A stretch of 57,199 nt of DNA from Candidatus Blautia faecigallinarum (GTDB lineage: Bacteria > Bacillota > Clostridia > Lachnospirales > Lachnospiraceae), in NCBI GenBank assembly GCA_019116385.1, contig DXBU01000183.1, positions 1 to 57,199 of the forward strand, in the 5' to 3' direction. The position numbers were made by a program, and so were the translations under genes. The notes under the pieces were generated by a model. That model was given only the letters and a program-made list of their open reading frames with translations, did not search any database and was not told the DNA's origin. Shown in pieces: positions 1 to 7,928 of this stretch (position 1 is the first letter of the stretch; each line of letters starts with the position of its first letter).

Positions 1-7
1 TGTGCGT

Positions 8-47
8 ATAAGGTATGTTGATTTGTGGTGAATTTAGAATACCTTAT
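8..47. repeat. 9-bp inverted repeat at window edge
   Basis: The arms ATAAGGTAT (8-16) and ATACCTTAT (39-47) are perfect complements separated by 22 bases. There is no clear U-tract, so it may be a weak hairpin, an operator or chance. It lies just before a poorly supported small frame. Confidence 0.3.
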
Positions 48-123
48 TTAGGACTCCTTTACTACTGCTTTTTTCAAAAATAAAACGCTACGCAAAGCCT
101 TCCCAAGCCATCGCGCAGCGATT

Positions 124-387
124 TTGTTCAATCTTATCTATGCGGGATATTTGGACAAAAAACCGGATATGCAAAATAAAGTTGAAGAGGAGGTAGAATC
201 CATTTACCATGTGCACGATCATAATGCGTATTTTCTGGAAAATGGCGTGTTAAAATCCTGTATAGAAGAGAATGACAGCAGGTTGATCATCAATGAAGTG
301 ATCGACGGCGCTTCTACAGATATTAATGAACTTTATGACAGGTTATTTGAGATTGAGTATATACAGGGGAGGCAGAATGATTTTTGA
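124..387 (+). CDS. Hypothetical short ORF, possibly a gene fragment
   Basis: An 87-residue frame opens at a TTG with no convincing ribosome binding site and ends near QGRQNDF. The frame is open back to position 52, so the TTG may not be a true start and this may be the 3' part of a decayed gene. The product is acidic and soluble-looking (KVEEEVESIYHV region), and I recognise no family. A second small frame starts at ATG 378, overlaps the stop and runs to 529 through the terminator hairpin; it looks like noise or another remnant. Confidence 0.3.
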   Translation: MFNLIYAGYLDKKPDMQNKVEEEVESIYHVHDHNAYFLENGVLKSCIEENDSRLIINEVIDGASTDINELYDRLFEIEYIQGRQNDF

Positions 388-470
388 TAAAAAATATTCC
401 CGCTGTGCAGTGGACGCGAAAAAAATCGTGTCAAAAGAACTGGGGAATGAACACATATTGCTTAACGATT

Positions 471-510
471 CAAAGGCGGCACGATTCCCAAAGTGGAACA
501 GCCGCCTTTG
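471..510. terminator. Terminator-like hairpin between convergent frames
   Basis: The arms CAAAGGCGGC (471-480) and GCCGCCTTTG (501-510) form a perfect 10-bp stem with a 20-base loop. It sits just downstream of the minus-strand HAD gene stop at 521. The U-tract is weak on both strands. Confidence 0.45.
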
Positions 511-520
511 CGTTCGTGGA

Positions 521-1351
521 TTATTTTAATACGCCCAGATATTTAAGGGCATCTACGATCCCGTCTTCTTCATTGCTTCCGGTCACAAATCCTGCGGCGG
601 CCTTTACTTTATCGGCGGCATTTCCCATGGCGATGCCCTGGCCTGCCCACTGGATCATTTCGTAGTCGTTTTCGCTGTCGCCCAGGGCGGCTACCTGATC
701 AGGGGTGATCTTTATGGTATCGCACAGCTTCTGCAGTCCGTCCCGTTTGCTCCAGCCCTTGCAGCAGATCTCGATGTTGAATTCTGTGGTGGAGATAGGA
801 AATACGCCGGGAAGTTCGGCCAGGCGGCTTTTCAGCTCCAGCCTTTCCTCTGGATCCACACAGACGATATGGAATTTGCTGATGGGCTGTTTTTCTTCAT
901 AAACAAAGGGGTCCAGGTTCTCAAGGTGGGTATTGGTGTGCAGCAACTGTTCAATATAGTCCTGGGTGCAGGCGCTGCGCCGGAGATTTTTCCGTCCTAT
1001 GGCGCTGTCGTAGGCGGTGAGGCCATGGTAGATCTCGATAAAAGTCTGATACTGCCGGGCAAGGGAATAGATTTCCTGTCCGGTTTCTAAAGGAAGGGTG
1101 CTTGCGTACATGAGTGTACCGGAAGCGCCGTCTGTCACGGTAGTCCCGTTTGCGTTTATATAATAAGGAAACCTGGGGAAATCCCTGAGGACAAAAAGGC
1201 TGTTTTCATAGCTTCTGCCGGTGCAGGGAACGAACAGGATGCCGGTGGTGTCCATGCAGGTCAGTATAGCGTCCCTGGTGCGGGGGGAGATGGTACAGTC
1301 GTCTTTTAAAAGAGTACCGTCCAGGTCTATGGTGATCAATTTGGGGATCAT
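521..1351 (-). CDS. Cof-type HAD superfamily phosphatase
   Basis: This is a cytosolic Mg-dependent phosphatase of the Cof/YidA branch of the HAD superfamily, which usually hydrolyses sugar phosphates or similar small phosphoesters. Motif I, DLDGTLL, lies at residues 8-14. The C-terminal DQVAALGDSENDYEMI carries the motif IV acidic pair, and a large cap domain lies between. The length of 276 aa is normal. The start at 1351 is preceded by AAAGGAG at proper spacing; the frame stays open to 1555, but that extension reads through the promoter region. It is divergent from the LacI regulator, so its substrate could belong to the same sugar pathway (inference). Confidence 0.85.
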   Translation of the reverse strand: MIPKLITIDLDGTLLKDDCTISPRTRDAILTCMDTTGILFVPCTGRSYENSLFVLRDFPRFPYYINANGTTVTDGASGTLMYASTLPLETGQEIYSLARQYQTFIEIYHGLTAYDSAIGRKNLRRSACTQDYIEQLLHTNTHLENLDPFVYEEKQPISKFHIVCVDPEERLELKSRLAELPGVFPISTTEFNIEICCKGWSKRDGLQKLCDTIKITPDQVAALGDSENDYEMIQWAGQGIAMGNAADKVKAAAGFVTGSNEEDGIVDALKYLGVLK

Positions 1352-1460
1352 GCAGTATGACTCCTTTCTATGGTGGATGGTATCGCCATATTTGGCTGAT
1401 AAAATTTTATGCCAAGAGAAATAAAAAAGCAATAACAATTTTCTTTTTGCTTGAAGCCTG

Positions 1461-1481
1461 CTAAATAATTTAGTAAAATTA
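1461..1481. promoter_or_regulatory. Candidate LacI-type operator, HAD/LacI intergenic
   Basis: The perfect palindrome CTAAAT-A-ATTTAG (1461-1473) overlaps a second inverted repeat, TAATTT-N4-AAATTA (1466-1481). The 12-mer AATTTAGTAAAA inside it recurs at 2646-2657, just before the dehydrogenase gene. A shared AT-rich palindrome at both places suggests the binding site of the LacI regulator encoded at 1565-2593 (inference). Confidence 0.5.
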
Positions 1482-1564
1482 AGCTGCGAGAAAAATAAAA
1501 GGTTCCATGACAGACGGTCTGATCTGTCCAAATGGCGCAGGCTGTGCGCCGGCAAGGAGGAAAC

Positions 1565-2593
1565 ATGGCGTTAAAGGCGAAAGATATTGCAAAAATAACA
1601 GGGGTCTCTGCGGCAACGGTCTCTCTGGTGCTGAACAATAAGCCGGGAGTGGGCGCCCGGAAACGGCAGGAGATCATAAATAAGATCAAAGAGCTGGGCT
1701 GCGAGCATCTTTTAAAGGATATGCCGGTAGTCAACGGAAACATCGGCTTTGTGGTCTATAAGACCATTGGCAGGATCATTGATGAATCGCCGTTTTTTAC
1801 CTACATTCTGGAAGGGCTGAATAAAAGCCTGAAAAATTACGGCTATAATTTAAATTTCGTATATATGGATAAAAGCGTAAATGTCCAGAGCCAGAAGTCT
1901 CAGCTTTATACTTCAGACTGTAAAGGGTTCATCATATTCGGGGTGGAGATGAAGCGGGAGGATCTGCAGGTGTTTGTGGATTCGGGGCTTCCTTTTGTGG
2001 TGCTGGACAATTCCTTTCAGGACAGTGACGTGGACTCCGTCGCTATCAATAATTCCCAGGGGATCAGCAAGGCGATGGAGTATTGTTATGATATGGGGCA
2101 CCGGAAGATCGGCTATATCCGCTGCAAAGAGCGGATCACCAGCTTTGACGAGCGGTACCGGGCTTACAAACGGCGGCTGAAATATCTGGGGCTGGGCTAT
2201 GTGCCGGGCTATGTATGTGAAGTGGGGTATTCCGAGCAGGAGGTACGCAGAGAGATAAAAACATACCTGGAGAAGCTGGCGGATGTTCCCACGGTCTTTA
2301 TCGCGGATAACGATTTTATTGCCTGCAATGCCATGCAGGGGATGCAGGAGCTGGGATATAAGATCCCGGAGGATATTTCGGTGATCGGTTTTGACGACCG
2401 GCCCATCTGCCAGATGATGACGCCGGCTGTGACCACTATAAATGTGCCCAAGGACGCCTTTGGTTCCAGTGCGGTGGATATCCTGATGGAGAAGATGAAA
2501 AGACCCCGCTCCTACTCTGTAAAAATGGAGATCGGTACCCGGCTGGTGGAACGGGAAAGTGTGAAGCAGATAGGCAAATCCATTGACATTTGA
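1565..2593 (+). CDS. LacI family transcriptional regulator
   Basis: This is a DNA-binding repressor or activator with an N-terminal LacI helix-turn-helix (DIAKITGVSAATVSLVLNNK, residues 6-25) and a periplasmic-binding-protein-like effector domain with characteristic IGFDDRP and TTINVPKD segments. At 342 aa it has the usual family length. The ATG at 1565 follows AAGGAGG with 4-base spacing; an upstream in-frame ATG at 1532 lacks a site. Similar AT-rich palindromes precede this gene and the downstream dehydrogenase, suggesting autoregulation and control of that gene. The effector is unknown, probably a sugar or polyol. Confidence 0.92.
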   Translation: MALKAKDIAKITGVSAATVSLVLNNKPGVGARKRQEIINKIKELGCEHLLKDMPVVNGNIGFVVYKTIGRIIDESPFFTYILEGLNKSLKNYGYNLNFVYMDKSVNVQSQKSQLYTSDCKGFIIFGVEMKREDLQVFVDSGLPFVVLDNSFQDSDVDSVAINNSQGISKAMEYCYDMGHRKIGYIRCKERITSFDERYRAYKRRLKYLGLGYVPGYVCEVGYSEQEVRREIKTYLEKLADVPTVFIADNDFIACNAMQGMQELGYKIPEDISVIGFDDRPICQMMTPAVTTINVPKDAFGSSAVDILMEKMKRPRSYSVKMEIGTRLVERESVKQIGKSIDI

Positions 2594-2633
2594 GGGGGAT
2601 GGTGCTATCATGCACTTAAGCAAAGAATTAAAA

Positions 2634-2654
2634 TTACTTAATAAAATTTAGTAA
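2634..2654. promoter_or_regulatory. Candidate LacI-type operator before dehydrogenase
   Basis: The arms TTACT (2634-2638) and AGTAA (2650-2654) flank an AT-rich core, about 20 bp before the dehydrogenase start. The site shares AATTTAGTAAAA with the site upstream of the regulator. Its position near the start codon fits repression by a LacI protein (inference). Confidence 0.5.
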
Positions 2655-2671
2655 AAGAAAGGGCAAAAACT

Positions 2672-3718
2672 ATGGAAGGCAAAATGAAAGTCTGTGTATT
2701 AACAGGAAAACAGAAACTGGAATGGGTAGAGCGGGACATTCCCCAGCCGGGAAAAGGTGAACTGCAGATCAAGCTGGAGTATGTAGGCGTCTGCGGCTCT
2801 GACCTTCATTTTTATCAGGAGGGCCAGTTGGCCAACTGGACGCTGGACGGTCCTCTGGCCCTGGGACATGAGCCCGGCGGCGTGGTTACCGCCATTGGAG
2901 AGGGCGTGGAAGGCTTTGAGATCGGCGATAAGGTTTCCATCGAGCCGGCGGTGCCCTGCGGAGAATGTGAAGACTGCAGAAAGGGACATTACAACCTTTG
3001 CAAAAACATCAAGATGTTTGCCATTCCGGGAGAAAGAGACGGTGTAAACGCGGAATACTGCGTGCACAGCGCCAGCATGTGCTATAAGCTGCCGGAAAAT
3101 ATGACCACCCTGGAGGGCGCTATGATCGAGCCGCTGGCAGTGGGTATGCACGCTACAGAGCTGTCTAACGCCAAGATCGGAGAGACAGCCATCGTTCTGG
3201 GCAGCGGATGCATCGGCCTGTGCACAGTCATGAGCCTGAAGGCAAGAGGCGTCAGCGAGATCTATGTGGCGGATATTATGGACAAACGTCTGGAGAAAGC
3301 AATGGAAGTAGGCGCTACAAGAGTATTTAACAGCACAAGGGAAAGCATCGAAGAATTTGCCAAAACCCTTCCCGGCGGCGGAGCAGACCAGGTTTATGAG
3401 TGCGCCGGAAACCGTGTGACCACTCTGCAGACTTGCAAGCTGATCAAGCGTGCCGGAAAGGTTACCCTGGTAGGCGTATCTCCGGAGCCGATCCTGGAGC
3501 TGGATATCGCTACCCTGAACGCGATGGAGGGGACCATCTACTCTGTATACCGCTACAGAAATCTGTGGCCAAAGGCGATCGCCGCAGTTTCCTCCGGACT
3601 GATTCCGGTGAAGGATATCGTGTCCCATCAGTTTGATTTTAAAGACTGTATTGAGGCAATTGATTACAGCCTGAACCACAAGGACGAGGTGATCAAGGCG
3701 GTTGTGAAGTTTCAGTAA
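2672..3718 (+). CDS. Zinc-dependent medium-chain alcohol (sugar-alcohol) dehydrogenase
   Basis: This NAD(P)-dependent oxidoreductase of the MDR family resembles sorbitol/L-iditol or xylitol dehydrogenases. It has the catalytic zinc segment VCGSDLHF (Cys about 39) followed by GHEPGG, the structural zinc cluster CGECEDCRKGHYNLC (about residues 97-111), and a Rossmann segment VLGSGCIGL (about residue 170). At 348 aa it is full length. It lies 78 bp behind the LacI gene with a shared palindrome between them, so it is the likely regulated enzyme. The exact substrate cannot be read; threonine or butanediol dehydrogenases are related alternatives. Confidence 0.9.
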   Translation: MEGKMKVCVLTGKQKLEWVERDIPQPGKGELQIKLEYVGVCGSDLHFYQEGQLANWTLDGPLALGHEPGGVVTAIGEGVEGFEIGDKVSIEPAVPCGECEDCRKGHYNLCKNIKMFAIPGERDGVNAEYCVHSASMCYKLPENMTTLEGAMIEPLAVGMHATELSNAKIGETAIVLGSGCIGLCTVMSLKARGVSEIYVADIMDKRLEKAMEVGATRVFNSTRESIEEFAKTLPGGGADQVYECAGNRVTTLQTCKLIKRAGKVTLVGVSPEPILELDIATLNAMEGTIYSVYRYRNLWPKAIAAVSSGLIPVKDIVSHQFDFKDCIEAIDYSLNHKDEVIKAVVKFQ

Positions 3719-3771
3719 GGGGATTTCCCGGGGGATCATCGGGAAAGCCGCGGTAAAAAAATAAATACAGG

Positions 3772-3804
3772 ATGGGCCGGCAGGAAATATGCCGGTCCAT
3801 TTTG
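3772..3804 (+). terminator. Rho-independent terminator
   Basis: The stem ATGGGCCGGCA with TGCCGGTCCAT has one internal mismatch and is followed by TTTT. It lies 54 bp after the dehydrogenase stop and ends that transcript. Confidence 0.75.
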
Positions 3805-3932
3805 CGCCTTGCGAAGGCGGGGAACTGGCTATACGGAAATGGTTTTTAGACTGTAAAAAATTCCCCGGCTGATGTATAATAAAGCATAGGCTTAACAAAA
3901 AATACAGACATCAAAAAGAAAGAAGGAACATT

Positions 3933-4640
3933 ATGTTTTATACATTTGAAGGCCGGGTGCGCTACAGCGAGATCGGGGAAGACGGGCGTCTGACGCTCCC
4001 GGGGATCCTGAATTATTTCCAGGACTGCTGTACCTTCCATTCGGAGGCGGCAGGACAGGGTATGAAGGCGGTGAAAGGCAGGAACCAGACCTGGGTGCTG
4101 TCCTCCTGGCAGGTGGTGGTGAACCGTTTCCCTGCCATGGGCGAGCAGGTGGTGACAGGTACCGGCCCTTATGATTTTAAGGGTTTTACCGGCTTCCGGA
4201 ATTTTTACATGGATACCAGGGATGGAGAGCGGCTGGCATATGCCAATTCCTGCTGGACGAACCTGGATCTGGCCACGGGACTTCCCAAGAGGATCACCCC
4301 TGAGGATACGGCGGGATATGAACTGGTGGAGAAGCTGGATATGGACTACGCTCCCAGGAAGATCAGCCTGCCCCAGTCAGCCGGAGAGGCGAAGGAAGCC
4401 TTTTCGGTACAGAAGCATCATCTGGATACCAACCACCATGTGAACAACTGCCAGTATATCCGTATGGCCCAGGATTTTCTTCCGGAGGGCTTTGCCATAC
4501 ACCAGATGCGGGCGGAATATAAAAAGCAGGCGGTGCTCCAGGATACCATCTGTCCGGTGGTCTATCCGGAAAAGGACCGGGTGATCATTGTATTGAATAA
4601 TGAGGAGCAGACACCTTATTCAATTGTAGAATTTATTTAG
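3933..4640 (+). CDS. Acyl-ACP thioesterase (FatA/FatB-type, tandem hotdog)
   Basis: This enzyme hydrolyses acyl-acyl carrier protein to free fatty acid in the cytosol. At 235 aa it has the size of bacterial relatives of plant Fat thioesterases, with two hotdog domains. The N-terminal domain holds the LPGILNYFQDCCTFHSE helix. The second holds LDTNHHVNNCQYI (about residues 165-177), which matches the N-x-H-V-N catalytic region of the family. The start at 3933 follows AAAGAAGGA. It stands alone with its own terminator upstream. Its role may be release of fatty acids for lipid remodelling; that part is inference. Confidence 0.88.
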   Translation: MFYTFEGRVRYSEIGEDGRLTLPGILNYFQDCCTFHSEAAGQGMKAVKGRNQTWVLSSWQVVVNRFPAMGEQVVTGTGPYDFKGFTGFRNFYMDTRDGERLAYANSCWTNLDLATGLPKRITPEDTAGYELVEKLDMDYAPRKISLPQSAGEAKEAFSVQKHHLDTNHHVNNCQYIRMAQDFLPEGFAIHQMRAEYKKQAVLQDTICPVVYPEKDRVIIVLNNEEQTPYSIVEFI

Positions 4641-4707
4641 GAGACAGATTTACCGGCCTTTGGATGGAGCAATGCAGGAAGAGCACAATGGGGGAAGGAG
4701 AAAGAAT

Positions 4708-6438
4708 ATGAGGAAAAAGTTAAGATGCATGTCGGCGGCGTTTGGGCTTGGGCTGGTGCTGGCAGCGGTTCCCGTGTACGGCGAAGAAGGGACAGGGGGA
4801 TACGGTGAGGCTTATGCCCGGATCATGCTGGATTATGAAAATGTTTTTCAGGAATTAAAAACATACGGACAGGTTATGGGAGAGTATCCTGAGATCAATG
4901 CAGAATTTCTCTCCGGCGCTTCCGGAAGTGTTCAGAATGGAGAGAAACATACACGCTTTTTGCTCTATGATCTCAATGGAGATGGCACGCCGGAATTGTT
5001 CATCGGCACTGGAGACAGGGAGATGCTGGAACACTGTACGATTTATGCGATCTATACCTTTCAGGGCGGAAATGCCATTCCTTTGATGGAAGGGATCGGA
5101 TACCGCAGGGGAACCTGCATCATCTGCGAGGATGGAGTGATCAAGGACCAGAGCTCTGGAAGTGCATTCGATGGTATGATCCAGTATCGAAGCCTTCCGG
5201 AAAACGGAACGGCCCTGGAAGACGTAGAAGCCATATCGGTCCATTCCACGATGTCTGACCAGACACCCAGATATTATCACGATTTTGGGGGATCCCCGGA
5301 AAATGAGATTTCCCAGGGAGAGTATCAGATGATCGAACGGCGGTACCCCCAGGTGAAAAATGTGCACGTCTGGATGTGTACCCAGGATAACCTGTCGCTG
5401 ATGCGGCAGGAGAAGATCCCCTACGAAGGCCCCGCAGAGCAGCACAGAGAGGACTACCAGGCTTATGCAAAAGTGGTAGAGGACTATGAAGCACAGTATG
5501 GTCCGATGCAGCCCAGTGCTCCGGAAGATACGACTTTGGGAATGACCGGATTGTGCTATCTGGATCTTTTGGATCTTAACCAGGATGGAACCGATGAGCT
5601 TGTTCTGGCATATGGCTGGCGGGAGCAGCAGGACGGCTATACCATCAAAAAACATGCTTCGGAAATCTGGAGCTTAAGGGACGGGGAAGCCTTCAAAGTG
5701 GGCAATACCGAACTGTTCGGCACCAACGGCGGAATACAGAGTGTGGTCTTTACACGCTACCAGGGCCAGCTTTATCAGGTGGGCGGAAGTGCGGATTCTT
5801 TTTGTTACCGGGACTACTACGCATATGGACCGGAAGGGATCTCCGTTGTCAGGAGCAGCCGGCAGGATGAGGCGGAAGGCGGTATGAGCTGTTCTATCGA
5901 CGGAGAGCCGGTTTCCAGTGAGGAGTGGACGTTCCTGGAAGACCAGTGGATGGATGGCTCCTACACCTACATGCTGTACAATGACGAGGATGGAGCGATT
6001 CAGAAAAAAATCGCAGGGGTCAAGGAAGCCATCGGCTGTGCGTCCTCCTCTTCGGAGACTGCGGCACAAAACACCGGCGGCACAGCACAGAGCGCCGGGG
6101 CGGGTTCCCAAAGTCCGCAGGGCGGTACACAGAGCGGCGGATCCGGTACAGGAGGAGACACTGGCGCCGCCCAGACAGGGGAATATATCCTTCCCGGAAG
6201 CAGCACCGAGATCCTGACAGAGCAGCAGATTGCCGGAATGTCTGCCAATGATATACAGATGGCCATAAATGAGATCTATGCCCGTCACGGAAGAAAATTT
6301 TCCACTCCGGAGATCCAGGCTTATTTTGACAGCAAATCCTGGTATCAGGGAACCATCGAGCCGGAAAGCTTTGACGGAAGCCAGCTTACCCAGGTGGAAC
6401 TGCAGAATATCGATTTTCTGGTACAGCATATGCAGTAA
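4708..6438 (+). CDS. Secreted protein with Ca-binding-like repeats and C-terminal YARHG domain
   Basis: The 576-aa product begins with a typical signal peptide (MRKK, hydrophobic stretch, cleavage expected near VPVYG-EE, residue 25). Two segments, YDLNGDGTPELF and DLNQDGTDELVLAYG, resemble the DxNxDGxxE calcium-binding loops of FG-GAP or dockerin-like repeats. A Ser/Gly/Gln-rich linker of roughly 50 residues follows, then a YARHG domain (NEIYARHGRKF), which is found in extracellular proteins of Firmicutes. The start at 4708 has GGAAGGAG upstream. The biochemical function is unknown; a wall-associated or sensing role is inference. The preceding gene shows no functional link. Confidence 0.85.
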   Translation: MRKKLRCMSAAFGLGLVLAAVPVYGEEGTGGYGEAYARIMLDYENVFQELKTYGQVMGEYPEINAEFLSGASGSVQNGEKHTRFLLYDLNGDGTPELFIGTGDREMLEHCTIYAIYTFQGGNAIPLMEGIGYRRGTCIICEDGVIKDQSSGSAFDGMIQYRSLPENGTALEDVEAISVHSTMSDQTPRYYHDFGGSPENEISQGEYQMIERRYPQVKNVHVWMCTQDNLSLMRQEKIPYEGPAEQHREDYQAYAKVVEDYEAQYGPMQPSAPEDTTLGMTGLCYLDLLDLNQDGTDELVLAYGWREQQDGYTIKKHASEIWSLRDGEAFKVGNTELFGTNGGIQSVVFTRYQGQLYQVGGSADSFCYRDYYAYGPEGISVVRSSRQDEAEGGMSCSIDGEPVSSEEWTFLEDQWMDGSYTYMLYNDEDGAIQKKIAGVKEAIGCASSSSETAAQNTGGTAQSAGAGSQSPQGGTQSGGSGTGGDTGAAQTGEYILPGSSTEILTEQQIAGMSANDIQMAINEIYARHGRKFSTPEIQAYFDSKSWYQGTIEPESFDGSQLTQVELQNIDFLVQHMQ

Positions 6439-6482
6439 AATGCTTCTTAAAGGGACAAATGTGACAATCAAAGGAAAGAAAC

Positions 6483-6519
6483 GTACAAGCTGGTAATTTG
6501 CCGGTACAAGTTGTATAAT
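6483..6519 (+). promoter_or_regulatory. Probable araD promoter with repeated GTACAAG boxes
   Basis: The -10 hexamer TATAAT lies at 6514-6519, 34 bp before the araD start. GTACAAG occurs twice in direct orientation (6483-6489 and 6504-6510), the first as ACGTACAAG. This resembles half of the Bacillus AraR operator (ATTTGTACGTACAAAT, as I recall it). No good -35 hexamer is present, which is compatible with a regulated promoter. Identity of the regulator is inference. Confidence 0.45.
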
Positions 6520-6552
6520 AGAGTCACTAATGAGAAGGGAGACGCGGTTCTT

Positions 6553-7248
6553 ATGTTAGAGAAATTAAAAGAAGAAGTTTATAAAGCAAATATGGACCTG
6601 CCCAAATATGGTCTTGTGACATTTACCTGGGGAAATGTAAGCGGGATCGACCGGGAACAGGGCCTGTTTGTGATCAAGCCCAGCGGTGTAGAATACGACA
6701 AGCTGACACCGGAAGACATGGTAGTGGTAGACCTGAATGGAAATAAGGTAGAAGGAAAATACAATCCTTCTTCCGATACAGCGACCCATGTGGTACTTTA
6801 TAATGCTTTCCCGAATATCGGCGGTATCGTACATACCCATTCTTCCTGGGCCACAAGCTGGGCGCAGGCAGGAAGATCCATTCCGTGCTACGGCACCACC
6901 CATGCGGATTATATCTATGGGGAGGTTCCCTGTGTGCGGAATCTGACGAAGGATGAGATCGAAGAAGCCTATGAAAAGAACACAGGCGTTCTGATCGCCG
7001 ATTATTTCAAGGATAAGGACTATGAAGCGGTTCCTGCCGTTTTATGCAAAAACCATGGTCCTTTTACCTGGGGAAAAGACGCTCATGAGGCTGTGCATAA
7101 TGCAGTGGTACTGGAAGAAGTGGCCAAGATGGCAGCCCGGTGCGAATGGATCAATCCGCAGGTAAAGCCGGCGCCCCAGGAACTTCAGGATAAGCATTAT
7201 TACAGAAAACATGGAGCAAACGCGTATTACGGCCAGGGAAATAAATAA
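6553..7248 (+). CDS. araD: L-ribulose-5-phosphate 4-epimerase
   Basis: It interconverts L-ribulose 5-phosphate and D-xylulose 5-phosphate at the end of arabinose catabolism, in the cytosol, with a divalent metal. Family motifs are [20 protein letters not shown], the metal-binding [15 protein letters not shown] and a third His in [11 protein letters not shown]. The length from ATG 6553 is 231 aa, equal to the E. coli enzyme; an upstream frame start at 6511 lies inside the promoter. It stands alone, with no araA or araB beside it, and ends at a strong terminator. L-fuculose aldolase-type relatives are less likely because of the length and motif set. Confidence 0.93.
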   Translation: MLEKLKEEVYKANMDLPKYGLVTFTWGNVSGIDREQGLFVIKPSGVEYDKLTPEDMVVVDLNGNKVEGKYNPSSDTATHVVLYNAFPNIGGIVHTHSSWATSWAQAGRSIPCYGTTHADYIYGEVPCVRNLTKDEIEEAYEKNTGVLIADYFKDKDYEAVPAVLCKNHGPFTWGKDAHEAVHNAVVLEEVAKMAARCEWINPQVKPAPQELQDKHYYRKHGANAYYGQGNK

Positions 7249-7289
7249 AAAACAGGGTATACTGCTCTTTGAAGAAGTTAACGATCACG

Positions 7290-7328
7290 TCCGGGCGGAG
7301 AAATTCCGCCCGGATTTTTTTTCTTTTT
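7290..7328 (+). terminator. Strong rho-independent terminator of araD
   Basis: TCCGGGCGGA and TCCGCCCGGA form a perfect 10-bp stem with a 5-base loop, followed by a run of eight T and a further T-rich stretch. Confidence 0.92.
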
Positions 7329-7467
7329 TCTACGTATTCTATACAGGGTTGTGTGAAATTTTTTTTAAACACAGATGTGCTGACCTTTAGCACAATTCTG
7401 CCCCGAATTTATGCTAATGTCAAAAAGATGTTGAAGATTACCACATATTGGTAGATTTGGGGGAAAT

Positions 7468-7737
7468 ATGAAAATTTATTCTTACAAAGGAAAAAGGAAT
7501 GTATGTGGAGAAAAGATCCGTGCGATGCGGATAAAGAGCAGGATGTCGCAAAGTGATCTGGCCGCCAGGCTGCAGGTGGAGGGTGTCATGATGGAGAGGG
7601 ACAGCATCAGCAGGATCGAAAGCGGAACGCGCTTTGTGGCGGATTTTGAGTTGTGTATTTTTGCACAGGTTTTTGGAGTGGAGGTAGGCTCCCTCCTGGA
7701 AGTGCAGGACAAAGAAAACTCCAGACGTCTTGGATAA
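7468..7737 (+). CDS. Small XRE-type helix-turn-helix regulator
   Basis: This 89-aa protein is essentially one Cro/C1-type DNA-binding domain: IRAMRIKSRMSQSDLAARLQ, then SISRIESGTRFVADFELCIFAQVF. It probably binds an operator as a dimer. The ribosome binding site is GGGGGAAAT. Upstream, TTAGCA (7387-7392) and TGCTAA (7412-7417) form a widely spaced inverted repeat that could be its own operator (inference). It is monocistronic, with a terminator directly downstream. No partner gene reveals its target. Confidence 0.85.
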   Translation: MKIYSYKGKRNVCGEKIRAMRIKSRMSQSDLAARLQVEGVMMERDSISRIESGTRFVADFELCIFAQVFGVEVGSLLEVQDKENSRRLG

Positions 7738-7763
7738 GAAGAGACAGGGGAAAGACTGCAGCA

Positions 7764-7802
7764 TCGTCCTCCGGCTAAAAAAGCCGGCGGACGATTTTTT
7801 TG
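7764..7802 (+). terminator. Rho-independent terminator
   Basis: CGTCCTCCGGCT pairs with AGCCGGCGGACG around an A-rich loop, with one mismatch. A run of seven T follows. It ends the small XRE gene. Confidence 0.88.
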
Positions 7803-7928
7803 CTGTGGAGGAAATGACCTTCTAAACCCTTCCTATCTGTGTTATACTGATTTTACTAATATTTTTAGAGAAAAGTCCGGTCCGGACAGCAGCCGGCCGG
7901 GAATGAATAGAAAGCAGGAGGATATCGT

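Noticed and set aside
2699..3898. Long minus-strand open frame opposite the dehydrogenase
   Set aside because: Cysteine/histidine-rich low-quality translation fully overlapping a gene with clear zinc motifs; a shadow of codon bias.
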